21,605 bases of DNA from NCBI GenBank assembly GCA_002633005.1, contig NMRA01000510.1, positions 216,990-238,594 on the forward strand, in the 5' to 3' direction. Numbering within the stretch: the first letter of the stretch is position 1; every line of letters begins with the position of its first letter. The notes beneath the pieces are model-generated. The model saw nothing but the letters and a program-made list of their open reading frames with translations, did no database searches and was not told where the DNA came from. Shown one piece after another: positions 10,501 to 16,500 of the stretch. The stretch comes from Phoronis australis (lineage: Eukaryota; Phoronida; Phoronidae). The translations under genes were made by a program, and so were the position numbers.

Positions 10501-13500
10501 TTCGACTATTGCGACTTCTAACACGACTGCTGCTACTTTTTCTACTATTACTACTACTACTACTACTACTGCCACTGTCACTGCTGCTACTACTACTAAT
10601 ACTGCTATTACTGTTAATTCTGCTAATACTACTACTTTTACCATTTCTTCATTACGTACATCGAACATCCAATCACGATATCTGTTGGCACGCAATGGTC
10701 GTTTCACGTGACGAATTCCAGCTTCTCTTTCGAATGACCACGACAGACCCTTCCACTAGCATCAACTTCTCTGTGTGTATTCCCTATGTCAGAGGCGTCT
10801 CCCACAGGATTCAGACCATTTACCGTAAACACAACATTAAGTCGTTTCACAAACCGTTCAACACTATTCGGTCCATCCTTCCATGCAGTAAAAGATGTGT
10901 CCGGCACCGGCCCCCTCCAGAGGTGTGGTGTGATATATGAATACAAGTGTGGTGAGTGTACTGACAACTATATCGGTGAGACGGGTCGCCAGTTAACGAC
11001 CAGGGTTAAGGATCATCGTAACCCCAACCTTAAATCTGTTACTGTTGTTCAAGAGCATGCCAAAGACCTACGTTACGAGATCTCTCATGAGGACTTCAGT
11101 GTACAAGTCTACACCCGAAGAAGTGGAAACGCAGGATACGAGAAGCTATTAAGATTCAAGTCTAGTCTTAACAGAGTTCCGGAACTTGATCTATGTGGAG
11201 TGTATTTAGACCTGTTACGGGATTCCCACCGATATTAAGCGAATCCCCGGTACTGTTTTCATTGTTTTATTCTACAACGTCAGAGGGCGCAACCGGTGGT
11301 GACTCAAGTCCGTGAGATGTGGACGAAACGGATGTACACTTTCTACCCAAGGTACAGTTTCCTTGGTTCCAAAAGGAACCTTTGCTCAATATTTTTATCA
11401 TTTAAATGGAACCCAGCAACATACATAGTATCAACAATAACAATAATTTAACAACCACTATTACTAATACTATTTCTATTTCTTCTAGTACTACTGCTAC
11501 TGCTAATGCTACTGTTGCAACTCCTGCTTCTTCTACTACTGTTTCGATGCTGCTCTGTTTGCTCCTGTTGGAGCTACTAAATATATTTAGTTGAGGAGGC
11601 AATGACATAGTTGTATTATCCATACAGATATGCTATGGCACCACTGAGAACAGCCCGGTGACGTTTCAAAGTAGCATGGATGACCCCATAGACAGGCGTG
11701 TGAACACCATTGGTAAACCAAGCGACCACGTCGAGGTTTGTTTGGTTTAACGTGTTCGTTTATATCTAAAACTAGTTCAAAACGAAACACTGCTCTGTTT
11801 TAAGCATTGAAAAATTCCAAAAACTACATTTTTTGTAAATACACATGTTGAAAAACAAATGGTAAGGTACGGTTTTATGTGCAGTGTAATTAAAAATTAG
11901 AAATTTTAGTATTTTGCTTTTACGCAGAAACCTCAGCTTTAACCAAAATTTGTACTTGTTAATTATTCGGTGTTTAATCAAGTTTCATGTGATGAAATTG
12001 AGATCACGCAAGACCACGCGAGTGCCAGGCAAGTATTTCGGGAGCAAGCTCGGGATCTTACTATCAAAGTAGCCGCCAATGAAATTATCGGTCAGTGAAA
12101 CTATAGCGTTGAACTATGGGAGAAATTCACGGTTTCCGTTCCATAAGCGATTCTCGCCACATGTGCCTTGTGTTTGTGGAACGCATCCTTCTGTTGCCCT
12201 TTCACTTTTGATCAATGTTTTTTCCGAAACGAAGGATAAGACGCGCCATAAGTTAATGAGGAAAGTTGTATAGTAATTCATTTAGGAGTCTTAATTCAGC
12301 GGCTCCTCGAACAGAGGTCATCAATGCGAAAGGAAAAGGTCAAAGGTCACGTGGAATAATTGCAAGGGACACCATCCGCCTACCGGACGGATGTGTCAAT
12401 GACGTTACACCTCATGACGTAATAGGTTTAATTGGACCCGTTAGAGAGGCACCTCGACGCACGTTTTGCGGCTCCTCGCAACGGATCGAGAACCGAAACA
12501 AAAGAGGGATGACGCTGCTGAATAAGAACAAAACTTATTTCGTGTGCGCCAAATGTCGTCGTTGTATATTGTTTGTTCTCTCTCTCATTGATCAAAAACA
12601 AATTTGTATATATACAAAAGGGGATAACCACCCAACTCAACAACAGATGTCGCGTAAAGTCTAACCCAGGACCCGACGGTACTAAGCGAATCGTACTCAT
12701 AATAATAAGAAGCGACCAGCTAACACAGAACATAAAACCGATAGTGTCATTAATACACATTTAAAAACGTGTATTAATGATACACATTTAAAAACGTGTA
12801 TTAATGACAAAGAACGAATACACTGCAAAAATCATCATTCCAATACACTTAAACAATCATCAAGACGTCCAGAATCCGTTAAAGTAGTCTATAGCAAATT
12901 ATCAAATGTCCGAATTAAACGTCATTGACACATCCGTCCGGTAGGCGGATGGAGTTCCAGTTATTCCACGTGACCTTTGACCTTTTCCTTTCGCATTGAT
13001 GACCTTTGACCGAGGAGCCGCTGAAATAAAACTCCTAAATGACTTACTATACAACTGAGGTAGTTTTATTTTAGGTGAAGATAGTAGACGAGACCGGCGA
13101 GATACTTCCGGTGAACACCCCGGGTGAGCTGTGCACGCGAGGCTATATGGTCATGCTTGGTTATTGGGACGACAAGGACAAGACGAACAAGTGTATAAAA
13201 CAGGACCGGTGGTATCACAGTGGGTGAGTGCCTTGTTATATTCTGTGGTCCGCTCTGCTGATCCGGAGTCCAACATCTGGCCCACATCACGTCCGATTGC
13301 AAGCATATAGTGATTTCGGAGTTTTCTCGAGAAAATGTTGCGATAGTTTGATAACGGGAGTATTTGTTCGAGTTGGAAGGAATTAAACACATCGACAACC
13401 TCCTAAGGTGTCCCTATGCGCAAAAGGTATTTATAACAACGTGACTTTGATGTTTTAGTCTTTGCGAGGCATAATTCGCCGAAAAGCTTCCGGCGTATGG

Positions 13501-16500
13501 AGCCCCTATAGGAGCTTCGTCGCCTCAACTGGTAGGGCCAGCAAAGGCGATGGTCATTGCCTACGAAGACTCGACCTCATGAGTTTGCTATCTACCCTCC
13601 TGGTTCATTTGGCATGTATGGACTCATATGGACGCACGTGCATGTGGAGTGAAATTGTCGTGGACACATCATTCATTCTTGATCAAAAATATCTTATGAA
13701 TATTGCAACGGAAAAAGCCAACTTCATCAAAATGCTCGTGATGCTGTGAGTCTCAATCTATGTTTGACCTAATTTCTGCTTAATTATACTGTGTGCATGT
13801 CATTCTTTACTAGCAAGCTAATGAAAAAGGCTCAATGAATCTCTCTCTTTGCAGTGACATGGCTTGACTTACACAGCTCTCAAAAATATGTTTGAGTACC
13901 TAAGAGGTTAATCTTTTTGTTTGCGTTGCTAGGGACATTGCGATTTTAAACGAAGATGGTTATGCCCAAATTGTGGGCCGGAAGACAGACATGATAATAC
14001 GAGGTGGTGAAAATATTTATCCTTTAGAAGTGGAGCAGTTCTTATATACCTTTCCAAAGGTGGAGGACGTCCAGGTAAAGAAATATAGATCCATAGCTAG
14101 CTTTGTGAAAATTAATTAAATGTCGAATAATCGAAGTTATAGTGAAAACGTGCTACCCATGATGAATAACCGTTTAGGCCTATTGTCCTAACCCTTACGC
14201 CCAGATATAATGCTTTCTAACGCTTTGTGGGCTTTTAAGAGTTAAAACTTTAATAGCTCACTTGCGAGTTTCTCGTTAGTCAATGTGTACGTTAAATTTT
14301 TCTCAATTAACATTTTAAGAAATCCTTTTGAATCAAGTTACAGATACTCTGTGTTGAACATGTTTTCGTAGCCCAGAATATCACCAATATCAATTTAAGA
14401 CAAATAAGTTTGAGGCAGTTTTACACTTTGAAATACCACCTAGGACGACCTCCATACCGGACATAGCTTAGCCGTGGAAGACAAGTGTGAAATTGCCTCA
14501 TTTGTAGCTTGAAATACTTCCTTTCATCATAGAACTCTAGCCTTGACATACTAACTTCCGCTCGTGACCATTGTATTTTATTATTAGAGCTTGCGACTCC
14601 GTGACCAGCCGCGAGAATTAGCTCAGTCTGTAAATTTCCAGCTGTCTGCTCGACTGAGTTTTTATGAGTGTTGTAGTTATCAAATGAAGGCTAATTTCAT
14701 TGCTTCGTTTACATTTTGGTGTTTTTGTTCACCAAGCGAGACACTTGAGCTACGGTTATAGACAACCAGCGATTTTACGGCAAAATTAGTCAGCAAACCC
14801 GACAATTACATTGATCATTCTTTATACGCACCGACCGTGGCCTTGACCATATAGTGGGATAGTCTGGCCTCTGATACCTTTTCATGTCTAGTCCTAGAAC
14901 CACTTTCGACAACCTATCAAACTACGCGTTAGTATTTTTTCAACAAGACGTTTATGGGCACTATTTTACCGTTCGACTAAAAAGAAAAACGAGACGTTTC
15001 ATGGGTTTTTGAGGCACCCGCAATTTTTAGGCACAAGCAATTGCCTAATCGACTTAAAAACAAAAAAGCACAGTCGGGTGCTTTTGGGTACAACGTCTCC
15101 TGTTCGACAAAAAACGCTCTCGGAACGTTTTTGTGTGTTGCGGCAAACATTTAACCCTTGCGTTTTGGCTTTGTATCCGGAAGTCCCGCTTTTAAACCCA
15201 GTTCCCAATTTTTCATTCTGGAAGGTTGACAACTTTGGAACATGTGTTCATTTGTCTCTTAATGACATGAAAATTGTTATTTTCCAGAATCCACTTTTTT
15301 AATACCATAACAATCGCGGCCTAAATCAAGAGCTGTTGCTGCACTTGTTCTTAATTGGGAGAGACAATTATTTATGTTTCTGTTGACAAAGGACGTTATT
15401 ACATCCGAACATTTCAGTTGATCCATTTTTGTTGTTTTAGTTTCCTATTTATATTCTACATTTCGTGAAACAATAGTATCCTTGGGAGGATCTGGATCGC
15501 CTTATTTAGTTTCAGATTTATTTTCTACTTTATGTAACAATCGTAAAAATGTGTTTTGATGTCTTTCGTTTACGATAACACGCTGCATGTATCAGGATCA
15601 CTAACTTACTTTCTGGAGAAATGAGTTTATTTACAAACCACTATGGAAAGTCCTACACTGCAGCCTACATTGTATGTGATGATCTATCCACAGTACATTT
15701 CAAACCTACACAATAGATGTTTGCTAATTTCTATCTATCAGAATGCCTTTATGTGCAAATTTCGGACCAGTAGTTGGAGTAATTAGCTCATCACATTGCT
15801 ATGTAAAAGACGTATAATTTAGGACGAATGTCTGACTAAATGCTTCACAGCAACGGTGAGGGATCCATATTCTAAAATCTTTGTCTTGCTATGGTACAAA
15901 TCATTTGAATGATTGAAATTATTTCCCTGCTGGTTTAATTAGTCATTTATATTACCTCTCTGGTACATTACCTTTTCTGTTTTTACTATTGCATTCCGTT
16001 AGTTTTCGCGTTTTGGTAACAAAAATATTTTTAAGCTTGTGAGATTTGCCAAATGATGATTATTTATGAATCAGCTTATGTATCGTTTGCTTCTTCTATA
16101 ATAATACACCATTAGGAAGTGACGAAAAGCTTTCTTATGATGCAATTCGGTTGGAAAATGGCGGAGTTGCGAAAATTTTAGTGACAGTAAATTCCAAAGG
16201 AATAACCAGCACCGGAACAAACGAATGCAAACAAATGCCACGTATGTGCGCGCAACCTCAGGAGCGCGAAATCGAAGTTGGTATTCCAGGGATAGAGTTC
16301 TATGTTTTTATTTAGTTACATTCGCAAAATCAAACTGAAATTCTCAAACGAGGAATATACATATCTCATGGATTGTGAGCGTGAAACATGACTTGAATCG
16401 TTTAAAAATATATATTTACATGTTTATATAAAACATTTCCTTTCTCCACAGTAGTCAGTAAAACAACCAATAAGAGCTGAGTATTGGCTATCTCCACAAG

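Larger units (their letters stand above)
10641..11400 (+). mobile_element. 5'-truncated Penelope-like retroelement
   Basis: This is the C-terminal linker and GIY-YIG endonuclease part of a Penelope-like element, followed by an untranslated tail with a hammerhead-like motif. The reverse transcriptase core is absent; trinucleotide repeats begin where it would lie. It lies in intron 5 in the sense direction of ACSF2. Boundaries are approximate; no target duplication was found. Confidence 0.8.
12264..13056. mobile_element. 793-bp non-autonomous element with about 140-bp terminal inverted repeats
   Basis: The left arm 12264-12406 (agttgtatagtaattcattt...) and right arm 12918-13056 are reverse complements over about 140 bp at roughly 90 percent identity. 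Shared blocks include catccgcctaccggacggatg less a base. The ends are agttgtatag and ctatacaact. The flanks read gagg..a on both sides but no clean target duplication can be set. The interior has no transposase. It sits in intron 6 and stops 18 bp before exon 7. Confidence 0.88.

Noticed and set aside
10333-10707. Minus-strand valine/alanine-rich open frame
   Set aside because: It is the complementary reading of the same triplet array and resembles no protein family.
10155-10940. 261-residue open frame with a long leucine-rich stretch
   Set aside because: The leucine run is translation of the tac/tgc triplet array. Only its last 60 or so residues are meaningful, as the Penelope-like linker.
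12266-12764. Open frames on both strands in the 793-bp element as a transposase
   Set aside because: They are short, run through the inverted repeats, and have no transposase motifs; the element is non-autonomous.
14613-14665. tRNA-like words (ttagctcagtctg)
   Set aside because: There is an A-box-like match but no B box at the right distance and no cloverleaf.
15000-15302. Overlapping two-strand open frames of 77 and 97 residues
   Set aside because: They lie in an intron, have low-complexity context and no recognisable similarity.
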